46,190 nucleotides of DNA. Origin: Azonexus sp. (GTDB lineage: Bacteria > Pseudomonadota > Gammaproteobacteria > Burkholderiales > Rhodocyclaceae). Made by a program: the position numbers and the translations under genes. Each line of letters opens with the position of its first letter. The first letter of the stretch is position 1. The stretch lies in assembly GCA_017983755.1 (NCBI GenBank), contig JAGOAU010000019.1, positions 1-46,190 of the forward strand. Direction: 5' to 3'. The notes below the pieces were generated by a model. That model did no database searches and had not been told where the DNA came from. It worked only from the letters and a program-made list of their open reading frames with translations. Below are positions 33,384 through 41,554 of the stretch, in pieces.

Positions 33384-34323
33384 TCTCCCGGCTCGGGTCG
33401 CTGCGTTTCTTGCGGCCCGGACGCGTGGCGACGAGCGCCTGAGCGTCGGCCTTTCCGGCGGCTGCGACTCGGTCGTACTCGTGCACATCCTCGTCGAACT
33501 CGGTTTCGGCGAGCAACTCGATGCCATTCATGTCCACCATGGGTTGTCGCCAAATGCCGGGCGCTGGGCCACTTTCTGCACGGACTACTGCCAGCGTCTC
33601 GGGCTTGTTTGCCGGGTGGCGCATGTCGAGGTCGCGCGTGACAGCGGCCTCGGCCTCGAAGCGGCGGCCCGTGCGGCGCGTTACGAGGTTTTCTCCGGCA
33701 TGGCCGCTGAAACGCTGCTGCTCGGCCATCATCAGGGTGACCAAGCGGAAACCGTGCTCTTCAACCTGTTGCGTGGTGCCGGGGTGACCGGGGCGGCGGC
33801 GATCCCCACTGATCGCAGGCAGGGCCGCCTGCGCATCCTGCGCCCCTTGCTCGATGTTTCGCGTAATGAAATCGAGGCTTATGCCCGGGCTGCGCAACTC
33901 GAGTGGATCGACGACGAAAGCAACGCCGATACCGCCTTGTCGCGCAATTTCATGCGCCACGAGGTGTTGACCGCGCTAGCCGAGCGCTTTCCTGCGGCGG
34001 AAAAGAATCTGGCGCAGGCCGCCAGCCACTTTGCCGAGGCGGATGCCTTGCTCGGCGAGTTGGCATTGATCGACTGGCTGGCGGCAGCCGATGGCGAGGC
34101 ACTGTTGCTGGTGAAAGTGCGCGAAATGTCGTTGCCACGCCTGAAGAACCTTTTGCGCCATCGCCTGCGTCAGCTAGGCTGGCAGGCGCCAGCGACTGCG
34201 CGCCTCGACGAGTTTGCGCGGCAACTGCGCAGCGCCGGCCCGGACCGCCATCCGGCGCTCGATCTTGCCGAGGGCAGTATCGTTGCCGGCCAGGGGCGAC
34301 TGCGCTGGATCGTCCGCGGGTAA
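33352..34323 (+). CDS. tilS: tRNA(Ile)-lysidine synthetase
   Basis: Converts C34 of the tRNA-Ile(CAU) anticodon to lysidine so that it reads AUA. The PP-loop ATPase motif SGGCDS is at residues 35-40. [19 protein letters not shown] and the RNFMRHEVL segment are typical. The 323-aa length is shorter than E. coli TilS (432), so the C-terminal substrate-recognition domain is reduced or absent, as in several betaproteobacteria. The start (ATG 33352) lies inside the accA end; a later start is possible, but the PP-loop must stay. Confidence 0.9.
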   Translation: MAASRNKPSNNLPARVAAFLAARTRGDERLSVGLSGGCDSVVLVHILVELGFGEQLDAIHVHHGLSPNAGRWATFCTDYCQRLGLVCRVAHVEVARDSGLGLEAAARAARYEVFSGMAAETLLLGHHQGDQAETVLFNLLRGAGVTGAAAIPTDRRQGRLRILRPLLDVSRNEIEAYARAAQLEWIDDESNADTALSRNFMRHEVLTALAERFPAAEKNLAQAASHFAEADALLGELALIDWLAAADGEALLLVKVREMSLPRLKNLLRHRLRQLGWQAPATARLDEFARQLRSAGPDRHPALDLAEGSIVAGQGRLRWIVRG

Positions 34324-34366
34324 CAATCTGTTACCAAGCGCCGTTCCGGTGCATTGACCCTTCAGT

Positions 34367-34372
34367 TACAAT
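34367..34372 (+). promoter_or_regulatory. -10 element before dapA
   Basis: TACAAT (extended as TTACAAT) lies 29 bases before the dapA ATG in a 78-base gap. A convincing -35 at normal spacing was not found. Confidence 0.35.
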
Positions 34373-34401
34373 CACGGGATTATTTTTTTGCTGAACAGGC
34401 C

Positions 34402-35280
34402 ATGATTACCGGATCCCTTGTCGCCATCGTCACGCCCATGCACGAGGATGGCAGCCTCGATTTGAATTCCCTGCGCAATCTGGTCGATTTCCATGTGCGC
34501 GAGGGTACCGACGCCATCGTCATCGTCGGCACCACCGGCGAGTCGCCGACCGTCGATGTCGAAGAGCATTGCGAACTGATTCGTGTCACGGTCGACCACA
34601 CCGCCGGGCGCATTCCCGTGATCGCCGGTACCGGCGCCAATTCCACGGCCGAAGCCATCGAGTTGACCCGCTTCGCCAAGAAGGCCGGCGCCGACATGGC
34701 ACTGTCGGTTGTTCCCTATTACAACAAGCCGACCCAGGAAGGCCTCTACCGTCATTTCAAGGCGATCGCCGAAGCGGTCGAACTGCCGATCCTGCTCTAC
34801 AACGTGCCCGGCCGCACCGTAGCCGACATGAGCAACGACACCATCCTGCGTCTTGCGCAGGTGCCGGGCATCGTCGGCGTCAAGGACGCCACCGGCAACC
34901 TCGACCGCGCCTGCGACCTGATTGCTCGCGCACCCAAGGATTTCGCGCTGTACACCGGCGACGACATGACGGCGGTGGCGACCATCAGCCTCGGTTTCCA
35001 CGGCGACATCTCGGTCACCGCCAATGTCGCGCCGCGCCTGATGCACGAAATGTGCGTCGCTGCCCGCAACGGCGATATCGCCAGGGCGCGCGAAATCCAT
35101 TTCAAGCTGCTCGGCCTGCACCGCGACCTGTTCTGCGAAGCCAATCCGATCCCGGTCAAGTGGGCAGTGCAGCAGATGGGCCTGATGCCGACCGGCATTC
35201 GCCTGCCGCTGACCCCGCTGTCCGAAGCCAACCAGGGCCGCGTTCTTGCTGCCATGCGCCTGGCCGGCGTCATCGCCTGA
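34402..35280 (+). CDS. dapA: 4-hydroxy-tetrahydrodipicolinate synthase
   Basis: Condenses pyruvate with aspartate semialdehyde, the first committed step of lysine and diaminopimelate synthesis. The 292-aa TIM barrel starts [13 protein letters not shown], the family start, so ATG 34402 is preferred to an upstream in-frame start at 34354. The catalytic residues are in place: Thr44/Thr45 (GTTGE), Tyr133 (LLYNVPGR) and Schiff-base Lys161 (GVKDATG). bamC follows after 10 bases, the dapA-bamC order known from E. coli. Confidence 0.96.
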   Translation: MITGSLVAIVTPMHEDGSLDLNSLRNLVDFHVREGTDAIVIVGTTGESPTVDVEEHCELIRVTVDHTAGRIPVIAGTGANSTAEAIELTRFAKKAGADMALSVVPYYNKPTQEGLYRHFKAIAEAVELPILLYNVPGRTVADMSNDTILRLAQVPGIVGVKDATGNLDRACDLIARAPKDFALYTGDDMTAVATISLGFHGDISVTANVAPRLMHEMCVAARNGDIARAREIHFKLLGLHRDLFCEANPIPVKWAVQQMGLMPTGIRLPLTPLSEANQGRVLAAMRLAGVIA

Positions 35281-35290
35281 CGGAGTAAAC

Positions 35291-36430
35291 ATGAATTATC
35301 GGCTTTCCAGCCTCGCGCTGGCGCTGTTGGGTATCGCTGTTGCCGGTTGCAGCAGCGTGAGCGACATCATCCCGGATTCGAAAAAGGTCGAATACAAATC
35401 GGCTGGCAAGGTGCCGACGCTGGAGGTGCCGCCCGACCTGTCGCAGGTAGCGCGCGACGACCGCTACGCCGTGCCCGATGCGGCCGGCAAGGGCAGCGCG
35501 ACATTCTCCGCCTATTCCGCCGATCGCACCCCGGCCGCCCAGGCGCAAAATACGACGGTTTTGCCAACGGTGGACAAGGTGCGCGTCGAGCGTTCCGGCA
35601 ACCAGCGCTGGCTGGTCGTTACTGCGTCAGCCGACCAGTTGTGGGGGCCGGTCAAGGATTTCTGGCAGGAAACCGGCTTCATCGTCGTCGTCGAACGTCC
35701 GGACGCCGGCGTGATGGAAACCGATTGGGCCGAAGACCGCGCCAAGATCGGCGGCGATTTCATCCGCAATACGGTAGGCAAATTCCTCGATTCGCTCTAT
35801 TCGACCGGCGAGCGCGACAAGTTCCGTACCCGCTTCGAGCCGGGTGCGGAGCCCGGAACCACCGACATCTTCATCAGCCATCGCGGCATGGAAGAGGTTT
35901 ATACGTCGTCCGCCAGGGACGACACGCGCTGGCAGCCGCGTCCGCCGGATCCTGAACTCGAGGCCGATATGCTGCGTCGCCTGATGGTCCGCCTCGGTAC
36001 GGAGAACCAGCGTGCCGCAACCAGTGTGGCAGCGGCCAAAGCCGAGCCGCGTGCAAAACTGGCGTCGAACAACGACGGTACCGGGACGCTGGAAGTTTAC
36101 GAGCGCTTCGACCGCGCCTGGCGCCGTGTTGGCCTGGCACTGGATCGCGTCGGCTTTACCGTCGAGGACAGGGATCGTTCGAAGGGACTATATTTCGTCC
36201 GCTATGTCGACCCCGAGCGCGATACCAAGAAGACCGACACCGGCTGGCTGAGCAAGCTGAATTTCTGGAAGAGTTCCGATCCGGTGGCAGACACCAGGGT
36301 GCAGTATCGCATCCACGTCAGCGAATCCGGGTCGAACAGCACGGTTCAGGTTCTTTCCAGCGAAGGCGGGACCGACAAGTCGGAAACGGCCAAGAAGATC
36401 CTGGCGCTGCTCTACCAGCAGTTGCAGTGA
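35291..36430 (+). CDS. bamC: Outer membrane protein assembly factor BamC
   Basis: Lipoprotein of the BAM complex that inserts beta-barrel proteins into the outer membrane. The 379-aa protein has a lipoprotein signal (AVAGC, lipid-modified Cys20), a flexible N-terminal segment that binds BamD (about 25-95) and two helix-grip domains (about 100-215 and 255-375). ATG 35291 follows ACGGAGTAAAC. The location directly after dapA supports the call, since BamC sequences diverge strongly. The last 4 bases overlap the following gene. Confidence 0.88.
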   Translation: MNYRLSSLALALLGIAVAGCSSVSDIIPDSKKVEYKSAGKVPTLEVPPDLSQVARDDRYAVPDAAGKGSATFSAYSADRTPAAQAQNTTVLPTVDKVRVERSGNQRWLVVTASADQLWGPVKDFWQETGFIVVVERPDAGVMETDWAEDRAKIGGDFIRNTVGKFLDSLYSTGERDKFRTRFEPGAEPGTTDIFISHRGMEEVYTSSARDDTRWQPRPPDPELEADMLRRLMVRLGTENQRAATSVAAAKAEPRAKLASNNDGTGTLEVYERFDRAWRRVGLALDRVGFTVEDRDRSKGLYFVRYVDPERDTKKTDTGWLSKLNFWKSSDPVADTRVQYRIHVSESGSNSTVQVLSSEGGTDKSETAKKILALLYQQLQ

Positions 36431-37194
36431 TCCGCTTCGCCTCGCTCGGCAGCGGCAGCGCGGGTAACGCGCTGCTCGTCGAGAGCGGCGCCACCTGCCT
36501 GATGGTCGATTGCGGTTTCGGGCAACGCGAGACGCTAAGGCGTCTCGCTCGCCTTGAACGGCGCCCCGAAGATCTCTCGGGCATCCTGGTGACTCATGAA
36601 CACGGCGACCACGTCGGCGGTGTCTTCCCTTTTGCCCGGCGACATGGCTTGCCGGTCTGGCTGAGCCATGGAACCTTTTCGGCCTGTGAGTCCATTGCCG
36701 CGGGCGTCGATATACGCATTGTCGACAGCCATGATCGATTCGAAGTCGGTGCGCTGGAAATTCAGCCCTATCCAGTGCCGCATGATGCCCGCGAGCCGAT
36801 CCAGTTCGTCTTCTCCGACGGAAAGCGGCGTCTCGGACTGCTGACGGATGCCGGCGAGATAACCAGGCATATCCGCGAGGTGCTCTCGGGTATCGACGCG
36901 CTGATCCTCGAGTGCAACCACGACGCCGACCTGCTGGCGGCATCGAACTATCCGGTGTCGCTGCAACGACGGATAGCGGGCCGTCTCGGCCATCTTGAGA
37001 ACAGCGCCGCTGCCGGTCTGTTGCGGGAGATCGATTGCAGCAGGCTGCAACATCTGGTGGCCGCCCATCTGAGCGAGTCCAATAATCGTCCTGCCTTGGC
37101 ACGGCAAGTGCTGGCTGTGGCGCTGGGTTATGCCGACGATCAGGTCGGCCTGGCCTGCCAGTCAGAAGGTTTTGTCTGGCGGCAGATCAGCTGA
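36427..37194 (+). CDS. Metallo-beta-lactamase-fold protein, YycJ/WalJ-like
   Basis: A 255-aa MBL-fold protein with THEHGDHVGG (His57, His59, Asp61, His62) and later ligands (PHDA, LTDAGE, ECNHD, AHLSESNN). The start FASLGSGSAGNALLVESG is typical of the YycJ/exonuclease-like MBL subgroup. The GTG at 36427 overlaps the bamC stop (GTGA), so translation is probably coupled. Some members are 5'-3' exonucleases; here that is only a family-level suggestion. A bidirectional terminator follows. Confidence 0.85.
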   Translation: MIRFASLGSGSAGNALLVESGATCLMVDCGFGQRETLRRLARLERRPEDLSGILVTHEHGDHVGGVFPFARRHGLPVWLSHGTFSACESIAAGVDIRIVDSHDRFEVGALEIQPYPVPHDAREPIQFVFSDGKRRLGLLTDAGEITRHIREVLSGIDALILECNHDADLLAASNYPVSLQRRIAGRLGHLENSAAAGLLREIDCSRLQHLVAAHLSESNNRPALARQVLAVALGYADDQVGLACQSEGFVWRQIS

Positions 37195-37205
37195 ACGTAA
37201 ACAAA

Positions 37206-37229
37206 AAAACGGGGCCGCAGCCCCGTTTT
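37206..37229 (+). terminator. Bidirectional Rho-independent terminator
   Basis: AAAACGGGGC (37206-37215) pairs with GCCCCGTTTT (37220-37229), loop CGCA. A runs on the left and T runs on the right serve both convergent genes (the one ending at 37194 on the plus strand and the one ending at 37247 on the minus strand). Confidence 0.88.
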
Positions 37230-37246
37230 CGCTGAAAACCGAAGAA

Positions 37247-37552
37247 TTACTTCTTGGCTTCCATGCCGGCCATGCCAGCTTGCGGAGCGGCGACGCCAGC
37301 CTGACCGGCTTCGCTCTTGGCTTCCATGCCAGCCATGCCGGCTTGCGGAGCGGCCATGCCGGCCATACCTGCTTGTTCGGCCGGCTTGGCGGCTTCCATG
37401 CCAGCCATACCAGCTTGCGGAGCGGCAGCCGGAGCCGGAGCGGCAGCAGCCGGAGCCGGTGCCGGAGCGGCGGCCTTCGGCTCTTCCTTCTTGCCACAGG
37501 CGGACAGGGCAACGGTAGCAAGCAGGGCGGCAACGAGAATGGACTTATTCAT
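37247..37552 (-). CDS. Small Met/Ala-rich repeat lipoprotein
   Basis: A 101-aa predicted lipoprotein: signal MNKSILVAALLATVALSAC with lipid-modified Cys19, then a short KKEE segment and an Ala/Pro-rich stretch (26-45). The rest is four imperfect copies of an AGMAGMEA unit (about 46-99), mostly as PQAGMAGMEA. The methionines recur in a GMxGM rhythm. Met-rich periplasmic sequences can bind copper(I) or silver, but here this is only a possibility. The DNA repeats are also near-identical, so the copy number may vary between strains. I know no named family. Confidence 0.75.
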   Translation of the reverse strand: MNKSILVAALLATVALSACGKKEEPKAAAPAPAPAAAAPAPAAAPQAGMAGMEAAKPAEQAGMAGMAAPQAGMAGMEAKSEAGQAGVAAPQAGMAGMEAKK

Positions 37553-37595
37553 GGGATTTCCTTATCGACAAGTAGAAAAAGTGAAGCCAGAAATT

Positions 37596-37629
37596 CTGAT
37601 GGTCAATAGACCAATCAGTGATAATTATA
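37596..37629 (-). promoter_or_regulatory. -10 element and dyad before the repeat lipoprotein gene
   Basis: On the minus strand TATAAT (37624-37629) is followed by an imperfect dyad built from CTGAT-GGTC and GACC-A-ATCAG (37596-37618), which would lie at the start of the mRNA or act as an operator. Confidence 0.45.
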
Positions 37630-37682
37630 TCAATTTTTGGTATGGGCGCGCGAAATGCTGCGCTGCGGAAAGCGCCTGGGTT

Positions 37683-38159
37683 TCAAAGTCCGAGAGTGGT
37701 CGCGCTCACCGGTATGCCGCCTTCCGCCCAGATTTCGTCGAAACGCCGGCGATACGGCATGATTTCGTCGCTTTCGTCGATCAGCAATTTGCAGCGCGGT
37801 TGATCGCGATCGAAGCGGATCAAGGCATGCACATCGTCGACCAAAATCATCGAATCACGAAGATGGGCGAGCTGTTCCGGGGTTTGTTGCACTGCGCTGT
37901 TGTGGCTATATGTTGCCAGTAATTCCAGCAGCAGGGGCTGTCGTTGCTCCAGGGGCAACGTGTTGCGCAACGCAATGCGCAGGCAGTCGCTGCGCACCGT
38001 GGCGAGCGGCACCTTGAGTGCGGCGATGCGCTCCGGCATTGCGAGGTGCATCAGGCCGAGGTCTTCGTCGTAAATGCAGATTCGTTTACGGGCGAGTGCC
38101 AGAATGCGATCAATCGCCACTTGGTATTCGGGCCAGGAAGTAAATAGTTCGCGAGACAT
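37683..38159 (-). CDS. Conserved-looking hypothetical protein
   Basis: A 158-aa soluble protein beginning MSRELFTSWPEYQVAIDRILALARKRICIYDEDLGLMHL. Patterns such as ICIYDEDL and MILVDDVHALIRFDRDQPRCKLLID look like alternating strands and helices of an alpha/beta fold. The overall style recalls degenerate phospholipase-D-like domains, but the HKD motif is absent. No signal peptide or membrane helix. It is divergent to rlmD with a 51-base gap. I do not recognise the family. Confidence 0.7.
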   Translation of the reverse strand: MSRELFTSWPEYQVAIDRILALARKRICIYDEDLGLMHLAMPERIAALKVPLATVRSDCLRIALRNTLPLEQRQPLLLELLATYSHNSAVQQTPEQLAHLRDSMILVDDVHALIRFDRDQPRCKLLIDESDEIMPYRRRFDEIWAEGGIPVSATTLGL

Positions 38160-38210
38160 GACTTGTAGTTTAGTCCATTGTTAGAATTTGCGCTTTTTTC
38201 GGAGCAGTTC

Positions 38211-39509
38211 ATGCCGATCGGGGTTATCGAGTCTCTGGATCATGAAGCACGCGGAATTGCCCGCCAGGACGGCAAGACGATCTTCGTCGATGGCGCCTTG
38301 CCGGGTGAAACTGTGGAGTACGCAAGCTTCCGGAGAAAGCCCAAGTACGAACTGGCGCATCTGGTCAGGGTGCTCTCCGCGTCGACGGCGCGGGTGACGC
38401 CGCGTTGCGAACATTTCGGCATTTGCGGCGGCTGCGCCATGCAGCATCTCGACCCGTCGGCGCAGGTCGCGGTCAAGCAGCGGGTGCTCGAAGACAGTCT
38501 GTGGCATATCGGGCGTGTACGGCCAGGACAGATGCTGGCGCCGATCCATGGTGAGCCATGGGGCTATCGGCATCGGGCCCGGCTGGGCGTCCGCAGGATA
38601 GCGAAGAAAGGCGGAATGCTGATCGGATTCCACGAACGGCGCAGCAGCTACATCGCCGACATGCGTTCCTGCGCTGTGCTGCCGCCCCATGTCTCGGCCT
38701 TGTTACTGCCGCTGCGCGAACTCATTGCGGCCTTGTCCGTTGCCGAGCGTTTGCCCCAGGTCGAGTTGGCGGTGGGCGTCCAATGCACGGCCTTGGTCTT
38801 GCGCATACTCGAACCGCTCAATGCGCATGACGCGGATTTGTTGCGCGAGTTCGCCGACCGGCATGAGGTTGTCTTTTATCTGCAACCCAAGGGCCCGGAT
38901 ACAGCCTATCGCTTTTACCCCTTGCCCGGTCCCCTGCTGACGTATTCCTTACCAGAGTTCGGACTGGAGCTCGAGTTCAGGCCGACGGATTTCACCCAGG
39001 TGAACCACGCGGTCAACCGTGTTCTGGTGCGGCGCGCCCTGCGGCTTCTCGATGCGCAGGCAGGTGAGCGGATCGCCGACCTGTTCTGTGGCCTGGGCAA
39101 CTTCACGCTGCCGATTGCCCGTTCCGGCGCTACGGTGGTCGGTGTTGAGGGAAGTCCTGCACTGGTCGAGCGCGGGCGGCAAAGTGCTGCCGCCAACGGG
39201 CTGGCCGACAAGGTCGAATTCGCAGTCGCCAACCTTTTCGAATGCACGCCGGAGTCCATGGCGGCGCTCGGTCATCTGGACAAAATGCTGATCGACCCGC
39301 CGCGCGAGGGGGCGATCGAGGTGGTCAAGTCGCTAGGCGAGGACGGCCCGCGCCGCATTGTCTATGTTTCGTGCAATCCGGCCACGCTGGCGCGCGATGC
39401 CGAGGTGCTCGTCGCGGTCAAGGGCTATCGTTTCACGGCAGCCGGCGTGGTCAACATGTTTCCTCACACCGGTCACGTCGAATCGATTGCAGTTTTCGAC
39501 AAGGCATGA
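38211..39509 (+). CDS. rlmD: 23S rRNA (uracil(1939)-C(5))-methyltransferase RlmD
   Basis: Methylates U1939 of 23S rRNA using S-adenosylmethionine. The 432-aa protein has an N-terminal TRAM domain (1 to about 58), a 4Fe-4S cluster motif (Cys66, Cys72, Cys75 plus a Cys near 162 in RSCAVLP), the SAM-binding motif [15 protein letters not shown] and the catalytic nucleophile loop [15 protein letters not shown] 38211 follows GGAG at 7 bases; an in-frame TTG at 38178 is unlikely. A terminator follows. Confidence 0.94.
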   Translation: MPIGVIESLDHEARGIARQDGKTIFVDGALPGETVEYASFRRKPKYELAHLVRVLSASTARVTPRCEHFGICGGCAMQHLDPSAQVAVKQRVLEDSLWHIGRVRPGQMLAPIHGEPWGYRHRARLGVRRIAKKGGMLIGFHERRSSYIADMRSCAVLPPHVSALLLPLRELIAALSVAERLPQVELAVGVQCTALVLRILEPLNAHDADLLREFADRHEVVFYLQPKGPDTAYRFYPLPGPLLTYSLPEFGLELEFRPTDFTQVNHAVNRVLVRRALRLLDAQAGERIADLFCGLGNFTLPIARSGATVVGVEGSPALVERGRQSAAANGLADKVEFAVANLFECTPESMAALGHLDKMLIDPPREGAIEVVKSLGEDGPRRIVYVSCNPATLARDAEVLVAVKGYRFTAAGVVNMFPHTGHVESIAVFDKA

Positions 39510-39512
39510 AAA

Positions 39513-39536
39513 AGGGCGGCCGTGGCCGCCCTGTTT
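39513..39536 (+). terminator. Bidirectional terminator between rlmD and the BI-1 gene
   Basis: AGGGCGGC (39513-39520) pairs with GCCGCCCT (39525-39532), loop CGTG, with GTTTT on the right and AAAA on the left. It serves convergent genes. Confidence 0.85.
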
Positions 39537-39553
39537 TCACGCGATGCCGAAGT

Positions 39554-40246
39554 TCAGTCACGCTCGCCGGTGAAAGCCATAATCAGCTGCAGCAGACTGA
39601 CGAAAACGTTGTAGATGTCGAGGTAGACCGCAAGCGTCGCCGAGACATAGTTGGTTTCGCCACCCTGAACGATGCGGCTGATGTCGTAAAGGATATAAGC
39701 GGAAAAGAGCAGCACCACTACGGCGGCGATGGTCAGCGACAGGGCCGGAATCTGGAAGAAGATGTTGGCAACCGCCGCCAGCAACACGACGATCATGCCG
39801 ATGAACAGGAATTTGCCCATCCCGGTGAAGTCGCGCTTGCTGACTGTCGCGATGCTGGCCATCGTCAGGAAGATGGCGCCGGTGCCGCCGGCTGCCAGGC
39901 CGATCATCGAGCCGCCATTGGAGAAACCGAGCGCTACCTGCAGGATGCGTGACAGCATCAGGCCCATGAAGAAGGTGAAACCAAGCAGCAGGGCCACGCC
40001 GAGGCCGCTGTTCTTGTTCTTCTCGATGCCCCACATGAACCCCCAGGCAATGCCAAGGAAGAGCATGAAGGCCATGAACGGGCTTCCGGCAAGGAAGCTG
40101 AACTGCATCTGGATGCCGACGAGCGCGCCGAGCACTGTCGGGATCATGGACAGGCCAAGCAACAAGTAGGTGTTACGCAGAACGCGGTTTTGCTGAAGCG
40201 CAAGTTCCTGTGTGTTCTGGCCGGCGATCTGGAAGTCAGTTTGCAT
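39554..40246 (-). CDS. Bax inhibitor-1/YccA family membrane protein
   Basis: A 230-aa inner-membrane protein with seven predicted helices after a short cytoplasmic N-terminus. The family segment FSAYILYDISRIVQGGETNYVSATLAVYLDIYNVFVSLLQL near the C-terminus is highly typical, including the Asp residues of the proposed pH-sensing pair. E. coli YccA binds FtsH and limits its protease activity. It reads away from the tRNA-Ser region and is the last clearly core gene before the element. Confidence 0.92.
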   Translation of the reverse strand: MQTDFQIAGQNTQELALQQNRVLRNTYLLLGLSMIPTVLGALVGIQMQFSFLAGSPFMAFMLFLGIAWGFMWGIEKNKNSGLGVALLLGFTFFMGLMLSRILQVALGFSNGGSMIGLAAGGTGAIFLTMASIATVSKRDFTGMGKFLFIGMIVVLLAAVANIFFQIPALSLTIAAVVVLLFSAYILYDISRIVQGGETNYVSATLAVYLDIYNVFVSLLQLIMAFTGERD

Positions 40247-40373
40247 GTGAAATCTCGCTTTCCTTAGTTGATTCAGTGATTAAGACTAATCGAGCAGGGA
40301 CAAAGTTTCAACAGCTTGATGACTTGCGCCAGCGGGTAATTGGGCATGGTGCTGTGCTATCATCCGGCCCCTC

Positions 40374-40412
40374 GGGTCTGTGGCAGAGCGGTTGAATGCA
40401 CCGGTCTTGAAA
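40374..40412 (+). pseudogene. 5' half of a tRNA-Ser(TGA), broken after the anticodon loop
   Basis: GGGTCTG-TG-GCAGAGCGGTTGAATGC-A-CCGGT-CTTGAAA reads as acceptor 5' strand, D arm, anticodon 5' stem and complete anticodon loop (TGA). The expected ACCGG then does not follow; the sequence switches to GATGGCGGG. No CAGACCC acceptor partner is found nearby. TATCAT (40358-40363) upstream may be its old -10 element. It looks like a tRNA split at the anticodon loop, plausibly the left junction of the element that follows. Confidence 0.7.
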
Positions 40413-40542
40413 GATGGCGGGCACGCCATGCGTGCGCAGCGGTACGGCATCGCAAGACGCTTGTGCTGGAAGGGTTTGCAGGGTTGCAGCAGTTTTTTCT
40501 TACGGGCTAGAAAGTTGGTCGGTAAGCGAGCGGTAAGCAAAA

Positions 40543-40630
40543 GGAAGCTTGGCAGAGTGGTCGATTGCACTGGTCTTGAAAACCAGCAAGGGGAAACCCT
40601 TCGTGAGTTCGAATCTCACAGCTTCCGCCA
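40543..40630 (+). tRNA. tRNA-Ser (anticodon TGA), complete
   Basis: Acceptor GGAAGCT pairs with AGCTTCC. The anticodon stem CTGGT/ACCAG has loop CTTGAAA (TGA). The long variable arm AAGGG-GAAA-CCCTT is typical of serine tRNAs; the T arm holds GTTCGAATCTCAC, and CCA is encoded (40628-40630). Length 88. It differs clearly from the broken copy at 40374 (D arm GAGTGGTCGATT versus GAGCGGTTGAAT), so it is not a simple duplicate. Confidence 0.95.
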
Positions 40631-40955
40631 CAATACCTTATCGCCGGCCAAATGCCACCATTGGCCTCACCTGCAATGCCGGCGCAGCGAGACAGCGCGG
40701 CGGGCACTGGCTAGGGCGCTGCGCAATCAATACTAGGGGTCGGGCGGGGTTGCTGCCGGCGCTGTAAGCGGCCCGCATAGCCAGCCATATCAGTGAGGAA
40801 TCGGGCATTTTCCGCTGATTATGCGGAATGCTTAAAACCGGCTGCAACCCTTCTGCTAGAAGGGTTTTCGCGATCGAGTTCCATTCAATGCAAGGATACT
40901 GGCGAAGGTCGATCGGGCAACCTGCGGCGAATGCGTCCGATTGCTGCCGAGACTG
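40631..40955. other. Gene-free 325-base region after tRNA-Ser
   Basis: No supported gene. It holds a short dyad TTCCGC/GCGGAA (40810-40828) and, at 40846-40868, a terminator-like hairpin. A segment CTTAAAACCGG (40831-40841) resembles the 3' side of a tRNA-Ser anticodon arm, but no T arm or acceptor strand follows. Confidence 0.5.
40846..40868 (+). terminator. Rho-independent terminator, rightward
   Basis: AACCCTTCT (40846-40854) pairs perfectly with AGAAGGGTT (40858-40866), loop GCT, followed by further T. It could end the tRNA-Ser transcript. Confidence 0.7.
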
Positions 40956-41120
40956 TTACCGCTTGCGAACTGGCGGGGGCAGGTCTTTAGCGCACGAAGC
41001 GCACACCTTGATTTTCTTGCCGTTCCGAATGATGGTGCGCGAGCCGCTGGTCGTGTTCTGCCGCTCTTTACAGAGTCCGCAGCGCCACGTCAGGAAGTTG
41101 ATTGTCGAGACTGCTTTCAT
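40956..41120 (-). CDS. Small zinc-ribbon-like protein (54 aa) of the element
   Basis: MKAVSTINFLTWRCGLCKERQNTT... ending in VCASCAKDLPPPVRKR. Two CxxC pairs (Cys14/Cys17 and Cys40/Cys43) about 22 residues apart suggest a zinc ribbon. The ATG overlaps the stop codon of the upstream gene (ATGA), which indicates coupled translation and sets this start over the longer open frame to 41408. It is the last gene of the minus-strand operon. Function unknown; DNA or RNA binding is possible given the basic charge. Confidence 0.6.
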   Translation of the reverse strand: MKAVSTINFLTWRCGLCKERQNTTSGSRTIIRNGKKIKVCASCAKDLPPPVRKR

Positions 41121-41551
41121 GCTGCTGGCTTGGTGACCCGCTTCTTCGGCGGCGCGATGCCGTGCAGCTTCGCCAGCAGTGACAAAGCGTTCGTCCTTGA
41201 TGTACCCGTGCCGTCCAGATAGTTGTTCGCTTCCTCGTTGAGGCGGGACAGCACCATCTCGCGAAGGTGTGCAGCAAACAGACGGTCGGCGCACTCGGGA
41301 TCGAGCGTGCCGGCGTAGATTGTCGCGTTCGCCATGTAGTTCAGGAGACTGCGCTGCCGCTGGAGCTGGTAGCGTTTTTCCTCCAGCCACTTCAACGTCC
41401 GTTCCCACACTTGGGGATCCGGTTCGCCGTCGGCGCGGTCAATCACACCGCGAAAGCCTTGGAAGTGGATTTCGAACCTATCAGCGGTCGAAACCCCGTC
41501 AGGGTAGATGACCGTGTAACCGTCTGCGATGTTGTGCTGTATCGAGTTCAT
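41117..41551 (-). CDS. Hypothetical protein of the element (144 aa)
   Basis: MNSIQHNIADGYTVIYPDGVSTADRFEIHFQGFRGVIDRADG..., with a beta-rich N-terminal third and a helical remainder (LEEKRYQLQRQRSLLNYM..., NALSLLAKLHGIAPPKKR). The basic C-terminus KKRVTKPAA could bind nucleic acid. It starts 3 bases after the upstream gene and overlaps the next by 4 bases. Not recognised. Confidence 0.65.
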   Translation of the reverse strand: MNSIQHNIADGYTVIYPDGVSTADRFEIHFQGFRGVIDRADGEPDPQVWERTLKWLEEKRYQLQRQRSLLNYMANATIYAGTLDPECADRLFAAHLREMVLSRLNEEANNYLDGTGTSRTNALSLLAKLHGIAPPKKRVTKPAA

Positions 41552-41554
41552 GAT

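Noticed and set aside
37247-37552. CRISPR-like array suggested by the tandem DNA repeats
   Set aside because: The repeats are in frame, without unique spacers of fixed length, and encode the AGMAGMEA units of a lipoprotein.
40413-40542. An intron (for example group I) inside tRNA-Ser
   Set aside because: The 3' exon (ACCGG ... CAGACCC) is not found in the next 130 bases, the spacer is very short for a self-splicing intron, and the next tRNA is complete by itself with a different sequence.
40829-40868. 3' half of the broken tRNA-Ser starting at CTTAAAACCGG
   Set aside because: The match to the anticodon arm is only about 11 bases, one loop base differs, and no T arm or acceptor 3' strand follows; the hairpin is better read as a terminator.
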